From Burkholderiales bacterium (lineage in GTDB: Bacteria; Pseudomonadota; Gammaproteobacteria; Burkholderiales; Casimicrobiaceae), in the NCBI GenBank assembly GCA_025354165.1, contig JANXNI010000020.1:1-46601 (forward strand): DNA of 46,601 nucleotides. Reading direction: 5' to 3'. Below, piece by piece: positions 27,900 to 38,966 of this stretch. The translations under genes and the position numbers were made by a program. The notes beneath the pieces were generated by a model. The model saw only the letters and a list, made by a program, of their open reading frames with translations, was not told the origin of the DNA and searched no databases. Each line of letters opens with the position of its first letter. The stretch's first letter is position 1.

Positions 27900-28696
27900 A
27901 AAAAAATCTCACCATCGCATCACCTAGTGCCGATAGCGTCGTCGATGCAGCGGGCAAAGACACCAGCCCTTCGCAAACCGTGCGAGCGCAACTTCAGTTG
28001 CGTGAGCTGGTGCTGTCGGGCGAATTACCGGCCGGCGTGCGCATCGCCGAACTCAGCATTGTCGAGCGACTTGGCATGTCGCGCACGCCCATTCGTGCCG
28101 CGCTGGTGCAGCTTGAGCAGGAGGGTTTGCTGGTCGCGTTGGCGCACGGCGGCTATGCCGTGGCCTCGTTCTCAGAGCGCGAAATTGCGGACGCAATTGA
28201 ACTGCGTGGCTGTCTTGAAGGCCTGCTAGCGCGGCTTGCTGCCGAGCGCGGCGCAGCGCCCGTGGTGATGAATGAGGCTCGTGCGGCGCTGCGTGAAATT
28301 GATGAGTTGCTGCGTCGTCCGATGCTGACCGACGAGACGTTTCCGATTTATGTGGATGCCAACGAGCGCTTCCATGCGCGCCTCGCCGAAATGGCCGACA
28401 GCGACGTCATTGCCCGCCAGCTTGAACGCGTCAATCGGCTGCCGTTTGCCTCACCCTCCGCTTTTGTCATTGCGCAATCGAGCTCGGCTGATTCGCGCGA
28501 CATGCTGGTGGTTGCCCAGTCGCAGCACTGGCAGGTACTCGACGCCATTGATCGACGCGAAAGCGGGCGCGCAGAGGCGATCATGCGCGAGCATTCACGC
28601 ATAGCGCAGCGCAATTTGCGGGCAGCGGTCAATGATCACCACGGCCACGCCGCCCTGGAGCACCCGCCCGGTGTCCAACTCATTCGTCGCCGCTAG
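27896..28696 (+). CDS. vanR: GntR/FCD-family repressor of the van genes
   Basis: A 266-aa regulator with an N-terminal winged-helix domain (QLQLRELVLSGELPAGVRIA, ELSIVERLGMSRTPIRAALV) and a C-terminal FCD effector domain (ELRGCLEGLLARLAAERGA). Regulators of this type repress vanAB until vanillate is present. Its ATG overlaps the vanA stop, and vanB starts 28 bases downstream, so it sits inside the operon that it probably represses through the TGTATACA sites. The symbol rests on context. Confidence 0.82.
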   Translation: MKKNLTIASPSADSVVDAAGKDTSPSQTVRAQLQLRELVLSGELPAGVRIAELSIVERLGMSRTPIRAALVQLEQEGLLVALAHGGYAVASFSEREIADAIELRGCLEGLLARLAAERGAAPVVMNEARAALREIDELLRRPMLTDETFPIYVDANERFHARLAEMADSDVIARQLERVNRLPFASPSAFVIAQSSSADSRDMLVVAQSQHWQVLDAIDRRESGRAEAIMREHSRIAQRNLRAAVNDHHGHAALEHPPGVQLIRRR

Positions 28697-28724
28697 CGCG
28701 CTGACCCGATTCGGAAACCCTCGT

Positions 28725-29717
28725 ATGCGCATGCCGCAACACTGGCAAAACGCCACCGTCACGGCGCTCGCCGATCTCACGCCCACCGTGCGCGAGTTTT
28801 GCATCACACCGGACACGCTCGCGGTGCAACCGCAAACCCCCGGTTCGCACCTGCAAGTACGACTGCAAATTGCCGACGACGACACCCAGACCCGCTCGTA
28901 CTCGTTAGTCGGCGAACCCAATGCCGCTAGCTATCGAATTGCGGTCAAGCGCATGGACGCGGGACGTGGCGGCTCGCGGCACATGTGGCAACTCACCACC
29001 GGTGACCGACTCATCATCAGCGAACCGAACAATTACTTTCCGCTCTCGTTTGACAGCGATGACTATCTGCTGATCGCGGGCGGCATCGGCATCACGCCCC
29101 TGATCTCGATGGCACAGGCATTGGCCAGACACGTAGAGCGTAGCCATGCTCGTGTGCGCTTTTGCTACGGTGCGCGCAGCACAGACGAACTGGCCTATCG
29201 CGACGTGCTAGAAGCTGCGCTCGGTGAGCGCCTTGCACTGTTCACTCGAGACGCCAATCAGCAGATCAACTTCGACGCTGAAATTGCGCGGTTGAGCGCG
29301 ACGGCGCAGGTGTATTGCTGCGGCCCGGTGCCGATGCTTGATGCGCTAACTGCCGCGTGGCGGGCGGCGGGACGACCGCTACAAAACCTGCGCTTTGAAA
29401 CCTTCGGCAACAGCGGTCATGTTGAAACGCAAAGCTTCACCGTTCGATTGCCGCGTCACCAGCTTGAACTGCGCGTAGCCGCTGCTTGCAGTTTGCTGGA
29501 TGCGCTGGAGACCGCTGGGGTTCCGGTGCTCTACGACTGCCGTCGCGGTGAATGCGGACTGTGCGCAATGGATGTCATCGCCGTGGAGGGCGAGATCGAT
29601 CATCGCGACGTGTTTCTGAGTGCGCACGAAAAGGTTGCCTCAACGCGTATCTGTGCCTGTGTCTCGCGTGTTGTTGGAGGCATCACGCTGGATTCGGCTT
29701 ATCGCGCGACGGCCTGA
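28725..29717 (+). CDS. vanB: Vanillate O-demethylase reductase subunit
   Basis: VanB passes electrons from NAD(P)H to VanA. The 330-aa protein has an FMN/NAD oxidoreductase part (TRSYSLVGEPNAASYRIAVK, LLIAGGIGITPLISMAQALA, YCCGPVPMLDA) and a C-terminal plant-type [2Fe-2S] ferredoxin domain with YDCRRGECGLCAMDV and a later Cys (TRICACVS). This order is the phthalate dioxygenase reductase class. ATG 28725 (MRMPQHWQ) is chosen; the frame is open upstream within vanR, and ATG 28731 is an alternative. Confidence 0.88.
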   Translation: MRMPQHWQNATVTALADLTPTVREFCITPDTLAVQPQTPGSHLQVRLQIADDDTQTRSYSLVGEPNAASYRIAVKRMDAGRGGSRHMWQLTTGDRLIISEPNNYFPLSFDSDDYLLIAGGIGITPLISMAQALARHVERSHARVRFCYGARSTDELAYRDVLEAALGERLALFTRDANQQINFDAEIARLSATAQVYCCGPVPMLDALTAAWRAAGRPLQNLRFETFGNSGHVETQSFTVRLPRHQLELRVAAACSLLDALETAGVPVLYDCRRGECGLCAMDVIAVEGEIDHRDVFLSAHEKVASTRICACVSRVVGGITLDSAYRATA

Positions 29718-29786
29718 GCGGACTACAAATATCCGCCCGTCATCACAACAAAATTTCTACGTCACGCATCACAACAAGGAGGTTTC

Positions 29787-30917
29787 ATGAAGGTTTTAAA
29801 ACTCGCAGGTGCCATAGCACTGGCACTGTCGACCGGTCTGGCAACCCACGCATCCGCGCAATCCGCCAACGTCACGCTCTACGGCATCATTGATGCGTAC
29901 GTTGCCAGCCTTGGCGCTGGCCCCGGCGGCGTCAACGCGCTCGACAAGCGCACCACCCGTGTCGAAGGCGGCGGCATGAGCACCAGCCGATTCGGGTTGA
30001 GCGGTTCCGAGGATTTGGGCAACGGCCTGACCGCGTCGTTTGATCTGTCCAGTTTCTTCCGCAACGACACGGGCGCTGTGGGTCGCAACGATGCCATCGG
30101 CGCACCTGTCAACGTAGCCGCCGATCCGTTTTTCTCGCGCGCGGCATGGGTCGGATTGAGTAGTACCTCGTTGGGTCGCATCCGGGTGGGCAACATCACA
30201 ACGCTCATGTTCTTGAACTCGATTACCTCGAACGCATTCGGTGACTCCACCATTTTTTCGCCACTCAACGTAGTCGGCTTTGTCGCCTCGCCACTCACGG
30301 GTGGTACGGCCTGGACCGACTCGGTTGTGTACGACACGCCCAATTTCTCAGGCTTCACCGCGAGCATCGCTCACGCGCTCTCGGAAAATCGCGGGGGCTA
30401 CAACACCGGCCTGCGCGCGGCCTACTCAGGCGGCCCATTCGCTCTTTCGGGTGCATGGCAAACCGCCAAAAAGAATCCGCTCACCTTTGCCGATGGCACC
30501 TCTCCGAACAACACGCGCTCGTGGCAAGTCGGCGGTTCGTATGACTTTCAGGTGGTCAAGCTTTTCGCGCATGCCGGCGAGATCGTCAACAAGGGTACCG
30601 AAACCGCGCCCGCCAACATCAAGTACCGCCTCTACGAGGCAAGTGCCCTCGTCCCACTGGGCGCAGGCAATGTGCTCGTCGGCTACGCCCAGCGCACCAC
30701 TGGCGATGCCGTGGGTCTGGTTCCCGCCACCGGCACCGGCGGCAACAAAGAGCGAAAAATGTTCACGATCGGATACGACTACAACCTGTCCAAACGCACC
30801 GACGCGTACCTGATGGTAAGCCTTGACAAAACACTCACCAACACGTTGCCCGGACCGGGAACATTGATCTCTGCTAAAGCCACCAACGTGGGCCTTGGTG
30901 TGCGCCACCGTTTTTAG
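29787..30917 (+). CDS. Gram-negative porin
   Basis: A 376-aa outer-membrane porin of the beta-proteobacterial type. It has a signal peptide (MKVLKLAGAIALALSTGLAT, cleavage after HASAQ), the first strand NVTLYGIIDAYVASL, alternating beta-strand patterns, the SRFGLSGSEDLGNGLTASFD motif near residue 65, and the terminal Phe (GVRHRF) recognised by the BAM machinery. GGAGG precedes ATG 29787. Its place between vanB and the feruloyl-CoA genes suggests uptake of the aromatic acids degraded here. Confidence 0.9.
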   Translation: MKVLKLAGAIALALSTGLATHASAQSANVTLYGIIDAYVASLGAGPGGVNALDKRTTRVEGGGMSTSRFGLSGSEDLGNGLTASFDLSSFFRNDTGAVGRNDAIGAPVNVAADPFFSRAAWVGLSSTSLGRIRVGNITTLMFLNSITSNAFGDSTIFSPLNVVGFVASPLTGGTAWTDSVVYDTPNFSGFTASIAHALSENRGGYNTGLRAAYSGGPFALSGAWQTAKKNPLTFADGTSPNNTRSWQVGGSYDFQVVKLFAHAGEIVNKGTETAPANIKYRLYEASALVPLGAGNVLVGYAQRTTGDAVGLVPATGTGGNKERKMFTIGYDYNLSKRTDAYLMVSLDKTLTNTLPGPGTLISAKATNVGLGVRHRF

Positions 30918-30939
30918 CCCCTCTCCTCGCTGGGCATCT

Positions 30940-30965
30940 GCAGCACCTTCGGGGGCTGCTTTTTT
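30940..30965 (+). terminator. Terminator after the porin gene
   Basis: GCAGC (30940-30944) pairs with GCTGC (30955-30959), with inner pairs closed by a TTCG tetraloop-like turn, followed by a T run. It separates the van/porin unit from the ferulate unit. Confidence 0.8.
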
Positions 30966-31053
30966 CCGCCGAAGCATGACGACGCTGCCGCGACAGGCCC
31001 GATCCCCAGTAAAAAACGATTGTCCTTCAGCTCTCTTGCGCATACCGGAATAT

Positions 31054-31074
31054 TTAGTTACCATACATAACTAA
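31054..31074. promoter_or_regulatory. 21-bp inverted repeat, probable MarR operator
   Basis: TTAGTTA (31054-31060) and TAACTAA (31068-31074) are perfect 7-bp arms around CCATACA. The size and shape are those of MarR-family operators. It lies 20 bases before the crotonase ATG; a MarR gene sits at 35035 in the same cluster, so feruloyl-CoA-responsive repression is likely but inferred. Confidence 0.65.
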
Positions 31075-31094
31075 TTGACAAAAAAGACATCACC

Positions 31095-31874
31095 ATGACA
31101 TCCAAAAAGGATGAGGTTTCGGTTGAACTGCGCGGCACAATTGCCGTTGTGACGCTCAATCGACCGGGCAAACGAAACGCGCTGTCGGACGGACTGATGG
31201 CGCAGATCGAGGCGGCGTTTGCCAGTTTGCCGGATACCGTCGGAGCGGCGGTGCTCAATGGCAGCGGCGATCATTTTTGCGCCGGCCTTGACTTGAGCGA
31301 GCTCAAAGATCGCAATGCTGTTGAAGGCGTCCATCACTCGCGCACCTGGCACCGCATTCTGAGCGGGCTTGAATTTGGTCGCATTCCTATCATCGCGGCG
31401 CTTCACGGCGCGGTCGTCGGTGGCGGGTTGGAACTGGCCAGTAGCTGCCACATTCGCGTCGCCGATGACACTGCATTTTTCGCACTGCCTGAAGGCTCAC
31501 GCGGCATCTTTGTTGGCGGTGGCGGTTCGGTACGCATACCCAAGCTGGTCGGCACGCATCGCATGATGGATATGATGCTGACCGGTCGTGTTTACAAAGC
31601 CGCCGAAGGCGTGCAACTCGGCTTTGCGCAATATCACGTACCAGCAGGCTCGGCACTCGAAAAAGCGATTGAAATCGCCACGCGGGTAGCGAGCAATGCG
31701 CCGATGACAAACTATTCGCTGATGCACGGCCTGCCGCGCATCGCCGAGCAGCCTGCCGATCACGGATTCTTCACTGAGGCCCTGCTGGCATCCATCGCTC
31801 AGAGCGCACCGGAAGCCAAAGCGCGGGTTCGTGATTTTCTGGAAGGGCGCGCGGCCAAGGTCAAAGCGTCATGA
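31095..31874 (+). CDS. Enoyl-CoA hydratase/isomerase family protein (feruloyl-CoA pathway)
   Basis: A 259-aa crotonase. Visible are the first oxyanion-hole segment HFCAGLDLSELKDR and the second ALHGAVVGGGLELASSCHIR, with the Glu of GGGLELA and a second in ALPEGSRGIFVGGGGSVRIP, the catalytic loop. In ferulate degradation this family hydrates feruloyl-CoA and may cleave it to vanillin and acetyl-CoA. Its stop overlaps the start of feruloyl-CoA synthetase by four bases, so the pair is coupled. Whether it is the hydratase-lyase or a beta-oxidation hydratase cannot be settled from sequence. Confidence 0.8.
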   Translation: MTSKKDEVSVELRGTIAVVTLNRPGKRNALSDGLMAQIEAAFASLPDTVGAAVLNGSGDHFCAGLDLSELKDRNAVEGVHHSRTWHRILSGLEFGRIPIIAALHGAVVGGGLELASSCHIRVADDTAFFALPEGSRGIFVGGGGSVRIPKLVGTHRMMDMMLTGRVYKAAEGVQLGFAQYHVPAGSALEKAIEIATRVASNAPMTNYSLMHGLPRIAEQPADHGFFTEALLASIAQSAPEAKARVRDFLEGRAAKVKAS

Positions 31875-33757
31875 GCACCGCCTCCGAAGTAGCGAAGGCG
31901 AAATACCGCGCGCTTGATTTCGGCATCACCCGTGTAGCTGTGGAAGAGCGCGGCGGCAACAGCTATCTGCGCGCCGATCAAGCACTGGAGCCGTTCGCCC
32001 ACCGCTTGACCGATCGCCTGGTGCATTGGGCAGCCAATGCACCGGATCGAACCTTCATTGCTCGTCGTGCGCTGAACGCCGATGGCACGCGAGGCGACTG
32101 GCAACACGTCACCTACGCCGAGGCGCTGGACGCCGCGCGCAGCATTGGGCAGGCGTTGCTTGATCGCAAGGCAAGCGTTGAGCGCCCGGTCGCGATCCTC
32201 TCGGAAAATAGCATTGAGCACGCGCTGATTGCGCTCGGTGCTCTGTATGTCGGTGTGCCGTATTGCTCGGTGTCGACCGCTTACTCGCTGGTCAGCAAAG
32301 ACTTTGACAAGCTGCGCCACGTCATCAATGTGCTCACTCCCAGCGTCGTGTACGCGAGCGACATGGCACGCTATGGTGATGCGATTGACGCGGTCGTGGC
32401 GGAAGATTGTGAAGTCATCACCGACACGCTGTCAGGACGCGGTCGAAAGCACGGAAAGCTATCGACTCTATCCGACTGGCGCATAACGACTGCGACCGAT
32501 GCCGTTGATGAGGCGATGCTGCAAACCGGCCCCGATACCATCGCCAAATTTTTGTTCACCAGTGGCTCGACCAAGCTGCCGAAGGCGGTGGTCAACACCC
32601 AGCGCATGTGGTGCGCTAACCAGCAGCAGATGCGGCAATCGATGCCTGTGCTCGCTGATCCGCATACACCGCCGGTGCTGATCGACTGGCTACCGTGGAA
32701 TCACACCTTTGGCGGCAATCACAACTTTGGCCTCACCGTCTACAACGGCGGAACGCTCTACATCGACGACGGCAAGCCGACACCCGCGCTGATCGGCGAG
32801 ACACTGCGCAACCTGCGTGAAATCGCGCCCACCGTTTACTTCAATGTGCCGACAGGATTCGAGTCCATCGCCACGGCGATGCGTACCGATGATGCACTGC
32901 GCAAAAACCTGCTCTCGCGAGTGAGGATGTTTTTCTACGCTGGCGCAGCATTGGCGCAGCCGGTTTGGGACAGCCTGTTCAACGCAGCGGAGCAGGAAGT
33001 CGGCGAACGCATCGTGATGACCACCGGCCTCGGCATGACGGAATCCGGTCCCTTCGGTATTTTCGTGACCAGTCACAACGTGAAAGCCGGTGATCTTGGC
33101 GTACCGACGGCCGGGCTGGAGCTAAAGCTCGTCCCTTCGGGCGACAAAGTTGAGGTGCGCTATCGCGGGCCGAATATCACTCAGGGCTACTGGCGGAATC
33201 CTGACGCAACGGCCGAGGCGTTCGATGAAGAAGGCTTCTTCTGCACCGGCGACGCAGTGAAATGGATCGATGGCGACGACTTGCATAAAGGTCTCGCATT
33301 CGATGGACGAATCGCAGAAGATTTCAAGCTCGGCACCGGGACCTTCGTCAGCGTCGGTCCATTGCGTGCAAGGATCATCGGAGCTTGCGCGCCCTACGTA
33401 CAGGACGCAGTCATCACCGGCGTGAATATGAACGAAATTGGCGCGATGCTGTTTCCGATTGTGCCCGCCGTGCGCGCGCTGAGTGGCCTGCCCGCGAGCG
33501 CATCGCTGGTTGAAGTGCTTGCCGCGCCAACCGTCCTGGCACATTTTCAGAAAGCGCTCAATGGCCTTGCCGCGACCGCCACGGGCAGCGCTACGCGCGT
33601 CGCACGCATGTGCCTGCTCGCAGATCCACCGTCGCTCGACAAGAGTGAAATCACCGATAAAGGCTCGATCAATCAGCGCGCGGTGTTAACGCATCGCGCC
33701 GCATTGGTCGATGCGTTTCACGCGGACACGCTGATCAACACGCTGAAACCCCAGTGA
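31871..33757 (+). CDS. Feruloyl-CoA synthetase (AMP-dependent)
   Basis: A 628-aa acyl-adenylate-forming enzyme that activates ferulate or related hydroxycinnamates to the CoA thioester. The AMP-binding loop is FLFTSGSTKLPKAVVNTQRM, followed by WLPWNHTFGGNHNFGLTVYN, GLGMTESGPF, FFCTGDAVKWIDG and a C-terminal Lys region EITDKGSINQRAVL. The pattern is typical of the feruloyl-CoA synthase (Fcs) group, including the LTDRLVHWAANAPDRTFIAR N-terminus. It is coupled to the crotonase (ATGA). I leave the gene symbol open because fcs and ferA are both in use. Confidence 0.87.
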   Translation: MSTASEVAKAKYRALDFGITRVAVEERGGNSYLRADQALEPFAHRLTDRLVHWAANAPDRTFIARRALNADGTRGDWQHVTYAEALDAARSIGQALLDRKASVERPVAILSENSIEHALIALGALYVGVPYCSVSTAYSLVSKDFDKLRHVINVLTPSVVYASDMARYGDAIDAVVAEDCEVITDTLSGRGRKHGKLSTLSDWRITTATDAVDEAMLQTGPDTIAKFLFTSGSTKLPKAVVNTQRMWCANQQQMRQSMPVLADPHTPPVLIDWLPWNHTFGGNHNFGLTVYNGGTLYIDDGKPTPALIGETLRNLREIAPTVYFNVPTGFESIATAMRTDDALRKNLLSRVRMFFYAGAALAQPVWDSLFNAAEQEVGERIVMTTGLGMTESGPFGIFVTSHNVKAGDLGVPTAGLELKLVPSGDKVEVRYRGPNITQGYWRNPDATAEAFDEEGFFCTGDAVKWIDGDDLHKGLAFDGRIAEDFKLGTGTFVSVGPLRARIIGACAPYVQDAVITGVNMNEIGAMLFPIVPAVRALSGLPASASLVEVLAAPTVLAHFQKALNGLAATATGSATRVARMCLLADPPSLDKSEITDKGSINQRAVLTHRAALVDAFHADTLINTLKPQ

Positions 33758-34008
33758 GCGGACTCATATTTTTGACGATGAACACGATGAAAAGCGTACC
33801 AGTAGTAATGCTGTTGCCGCTCGTGAACCGGGACGAAGAAGGCGTTGCACAGGGTGCGGTGATTGCCATTGTGCGCTTACCCGAAAGGCGCGAAATACAG
33901 CGGCACGGGCGACAAGGAAGGCGCCGAAAACTTCAGCTGCCAATAACGTTACGTTGAAAAACACCGCAGCCCGACTGCGGTCACATACTAACCATCAAGG
34001 AGATTTTC

Positions 34009-35001
34009 ATGACATCCCGTCGCCAATTTCACACCGCCGCCCTTTCAGTTGCGGCGCTGGGTGCACTGCGCCCGTTTGACGCTCTCGCGCAAGCAGTCGA
34101 TCAGGTCAGGATTTTCTACGGCTTCCCCCCAGGCAGCGCGGGTGACGGTGTGTCCCGTCGTGTCGGCGAAAAATTCGTGGGCTCGGCCTACACAAAAAAT
34201 GCAGGCGTCGTTGAAAACAAGACCGGTGCCGGAGGCCGCATCGCAATGGATTCGCTCAAAGCCGCGCCCGCAGATGGCAGCGCGCTTGCGCTCTCGCCGT
34301 GGTCAGTCCTCGCGATTTACCCGCATATTTACAGCAAATTGAGCTACGACCCAGTCAAGGACTTCCTGCCGGTGTCCATCGCGGCCATCATGCATCACGG
34401 GCTGGCGGTCGGGCCGCTGGTGCCCGCCAGCGTCAAGACAGTAAAAGACTTTCTGGTGTGGGCAAAGGCGAACCCGAAAGACGCGAGCTACGGCTCCCCC
34501 GCCGCGGGCTCGCCACCGCACTTCATCGGCGCATTGCTCGGTATCAATAACGGTGTTGAATTGAAGCATGTGCCGTACCGCGGATCGGTGCCGGGCGTCA
34601 CTGACGTGGTCGGCGGACAGCTTGCCGCAATGGTCACGCCGAGTGGCGATTTTTTGCAGTATCACCGTGTCGGACGACTGCGTTTGCTCGCCACGTCGGG
34701 GCGCGAGCGATCACCATTTTCGCCGGATGTCGCGACTTTTGCCGAGCAGGGTTTTCCGGAGCTGACGACGGAAGAATGGTTCGGTTTTTATGCCCCCGCA
34801 AAGACGCCGACAAGCATTGTTGCCGCTGCCAATGCGGCCATCAACGCGGCGCTGAAAGAAAAATCCGTCATCGAGAGTCTCGCGGTCACGGGTCTCATCG
34901 CGCGAGGTTCGAGCGTTGAAGAAATGGCTGCGTCGCAGAAGACCGAGTTTGATCGCTGGGGACCACTGGTCAAGAAGATCGGATTCACCGCTGAGTCCTG
35001 A
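34009..35001 (+). CDS. Bug/TctC-family periplasmic solute-binding protein
   Basis: A 330-aa exported binding protein of the tripartite tricarboxylate transporter (Bug) family. It has a signal peptide with twin-arginine-like start (MTSRRQFHTAALSVAALGAL), then VRIFYGFPPGSAGDGVSRRV and VENKTGAGGRIAMDSLKAAP, the usual ligand-facing loops. GGAG precedes ATG 34009. Placed after feruloyl-CoA synthetase, it may bind an aromatic acid rather than a tricarboxylate. The permease genes are not in the window. It is a distant paralogue of the one at 20785. Confidence 0.88.
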   Translation: MTSRRQFHTAALSVAALGALRPFDALAQAVDQVRIFYGFPPGSAGDGVSRRVGEKFVGSAYTKNAGVVENKTGAGGRIAMDSLKAAPADGSALALSPWSVLAIYPHIYSKLSYDPVKDFLPVSIAAIMHHGLAVGPLVPASVKTVKDFLVWAKANPKDASYGSPAAGSPPHFIGALLGINNGVELKHVPYRGSVPGVTDVVGGQLAAMVTPSGDFLQYHRVGRLRLLATSGRERSPFSPDVATFAEQGFPELTTEEWFGFYAPAKTPTSIVAAANAAINAALKEKSVIESLAVTGLIARGSSVEEMAASQKTEFDRWGPLVKKIGFTAES

Positions 35002-35034
35002 TAGAGTCCGGGCCGGTAGGGCCATAATCTGCTC

Positions 35035-35520
35035 ATGACTCGTCGCATCCGCACCTTCAGCCGCCAGACCACCGATTCGCCGGGCAGCGAGGCGGTGGTC
35101 GACACCTCGTTTCTGGAGTCACTGCTGGGGTACAACGCGCGGCGGGCGGCGCTGACCATCATCGAAGTATTTCTCGATCGCATGTCGGTTTACGGATTGC
35201 GTCCGGTGGATTTTTCGCTGTTGTCACTGGTGTCGCGCAACCCCGGAATCACGTCACGACAGTTGTGTTCAACGCTTGGAATCCTGCCGCCGAATCTGGT
35301 GAAGCTGGTCGCCGATCTCGACAAGCGCGGCCTGCTGCAACGCAAGCCGCACCCTACTGATGGCCGCGCGATTGGGCTGCATCTGACCGTAGACGGACGC
35401 AAGATGGTGCGAGAGGCCGAGGTAACAGCGCGTGAACTGGAAGACGGCGTGGCGGCGACTCTGACAACCGAAGAACGCGAAGTGCTCATGACCCTCCTTC
35501 GAAAAATTTATAAACAGTAA
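35035..35520 (+). CDS. MarR-family transcriptional regulator
   Basis: A 161-aa winged-helix protein: helix bundle (YNARRAALTIIEVFLDRMSV), recognition region ITSRQLCSTLGILPPNLVKL, and the wing LLQRKPHPTDGRAIGLHLTV with the conserved D-R pair. Members next to hydroxycinnamate genes (FerC, FerR and CouR types) are repressors released by the CoA thioester. The inverted repeat at 31054-31074 is its probable operator. A CATAAT box lies seven bases before the ATG, so the mRNA may be nearly leaderless. Confidence 0.85.
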   Translation: MTRRIRTFSRQTTDSPGSEAVVDTSFLESLLGYNARRAALTIIEVFLDRMSVYGLRPVDFSLLSLVSRNPGITSRQLCSTLGILPPNLVKLVADLDKRGLLQRKPHPTDGRAIGLHLTVDGRKMVREAEVTARELEDGVAATLTTEEREVLMTLLRKIYKQ

Positions 35521-35605
35521 GCACGGCGGCGACGCTGACGATCGCATGTGGAACCCTTCACACAGATGAACTGCCCCGAAAACACACTCGCACACAAAGC
35601 TCACC

Positions 35606-37758
<2,153 letters not shown>

Positions 37759-37765
37759 CCGCGAG

Positions 37766-37914
37766 CGGCACGTTGCTTGTGCTCATCAACCGGCAGGAGG
37801 TTGGAGCATTGGGCTGTTCACATTAGACCCAACAGCGCATTCGGCACGTTGCTTGTGCTCACCAACCGGCAGGAGGTTGGGGCGTTGGGCTGTTCACATT
37901 AGACCCAACAGCGC
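37766..37914. repeat. 76-bp tandem direct repeat (two copies)
   Basis: Copy 1 (37766-37841) and copy 2 (37842 to about 37914) differ at only about three positions before the final bases diverge. Each contains CCAACC...GGTTGG-type and GTTGGG...CCCAAC hairpins. It starts just after the pobA stop. Confidence 0.85.
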
Positions 37915-37929
37915 TTATGGCGCTGTTGG
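37905..37929 (+). terminator. Perfect 10-bp hairpin after pobA repeat, possible terminator
   Basis: CCAACAGCGC (37905-37914) and GCGCTGTTGG (37920-37929) flank TTATG. There is no T run, so termination would be weak; the site might bind protein instead. It overlaps the end of the second 76-bp copy. Confidence 0.5.
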
Positions 37930-38001
37930 TACGAGGGCGTGTCCCAAATGTTGCGCGCAAACAACGTTTTCAAGCCATTTCGGAGCTCGCTCAATTATTT
38001 T

Positions 38002-38027
38002 ATGCCCCCAATTGTGCCCCCATATGC
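38002..38027. repeat. attL: 26-bp direct repeat, left copy
   Basis: This 26-base segment, starting ATGCCCCCAATTG and ending CATATGC, recurs exactly at 45653-45678. The flanks diverge at once on both sides. It marks the left junction and contains the motif GCCCCC twice. Confidence 0.9.
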
Positions 38028-38077
38028 GCTTGCTTGGGGGTCTTGCCGGTGACTGGTCGCTGTGCCAAACTATTTGA

Positions 38078-38836
38078 ATGGGGGAATCAAAGCGAATCGC
38101 AATCGTTGACTGTGAAACAACGGGACTACGCGAACACGATGAGGCAATCGCTATCGCGGTCGTGCTGTTGGACGTTGACGCGAAGGGTAACGCAACGCGC
38201 ATCAGTGAGTGGTTGGGTAAGCAGTATCCGAAAGCAGACATTCACCCAATGGCGGCGCGCGTCCACGGGATGACAAAGGAATCGCTCGCTGGGTCGGTAT
38301 TTGACGTTGAAGGTCTGCGCGCTTCTCTGACGCAAGCGCAGTGTTTAATCGCTCACAATGCCGCTTTTGATGCGCGGATGATTGGCAAGGTCGTACCTCA
38401 AGTTCTAGACGCCGAATGGCGATGCACGTATCGCCAATGGCCGTGGCCAAAATTACAGAATCGCAAGCTTGATTCGGCTTGCGGTCACTTCAGTGTGGAG
38501 CGGCCAAAAGTGCATGACGCTATGGCCGATGTTGACGCATTGATTGCGGTTCTGTCCCAGCGATCAGGGACGACAGATCGCAGCTCTACTTACCTTGGCA
38601 AACTGCTAGCGCGTGAAAATTTTGCGGTACGCGCCGAAATTGAAAATCAGCAATCGCGATCAAGCGTTGGGCCGTCGTACGAGGCGCATATTTATGTCCA
38701 CCTCGGGACGACAGCCCAAAATCCCGCGCCTGTTTCCTCTCCAGTCAGCACGAAACGCAAGGGCAAGACGATGCTGTATTTCTGGATAGGCGTTGTCGTT
38801 GCGATAGTGCTTCTCGTTAATCTCGGGAAGCGTTGA
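38078..38836 (+). CDS. DEDD-type 3'-5' exonuclease with C-terminal membrane anchor
   Basis: A 252-aa protein. Residues 1-170 are a DnaQ-like exonuclease domain: IAIVDCETTGLREHDEAIAI (Exo I, DxE), LIAHNAAFDARMIGKVV (Exo II, HNxxFD) and KVHDAMADVDALIAVLS (Exo III, HxAxxD). The remainder is a Ser/Pro-rich linker and one hydrophobic C-terminal helix (MLYFWIGVVVAIVLLVNL), a tail-anchor-like segment not usual in DnaQ proteins. It is the leftmost cargo gene of the element. A defensive or regulatory role is possible but not shown. Confidence 0.8.
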   Translation: MGESKRIAIVDCETTGLREHDEAIAIAVVLLDVDAKGNATRISEWLGKQYPKADIHPMAARVHGMTKESLAGSVFDVEGLRASLTQAQCLIAHNAAFDARMIGKVVPQVLDAEWRCTYRQWPWPKLQNRKLDSACGHFSVERPKVHDAMADVDALIAVLSQRSGTTDRSSTYLGKLLARENFAVRAEIENQQSRSSVGPSYEAHIYVHLGTTAQNPAPVSSPVSTKRKGKTMLYFWIGVVVAIVLLVNLGKR

Positions 38837-38966
38837 CGCTTTCGTAGCTCGCGATCATCATCAGCATTTCATCGCAACCATCCTTGCGCTGCATCGCGTC
38901 ATTTAGCTCCGCAGTCCACTTATCCCGAAGCTGCATTTCATGGCGCAAGCTGAATAAGTTCAGCAC
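38817..38966 (-). CDS. Possible small protein (49 aa), convergent with the exonuclease
   Basis: GTG 38966 opens a 49-codon frame: LFSLRHEMQLRDKWTAELND, then AMQRKDGCDEMLMMIASYES. It is amphipathic and protein-like and overlaps the exonuclease 3' end by 20 bases. There is no clear ribosome site, and an upstream TTG is an alternative. It could also be a remnant. Confidence 0.3.
   Translation of the reverse strand: MLNLFSLRHEMQLRDKWTAELNDAMQRKDGCDEMLMMIASYESVNASRD

Noticed and set aside
33754-33957. 67-codon + strand frame after feruloyl-CoA synthetase
   Set aside because: It starts inside the preceding stop, lacks a ribosome site and has no recognisable pattern; the matching minus frame is equally open.
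37766-37914. Start of a CRISPR array
   Set aside because: The two 76-bp units follow each other directly, with no spacers and no cas genes.
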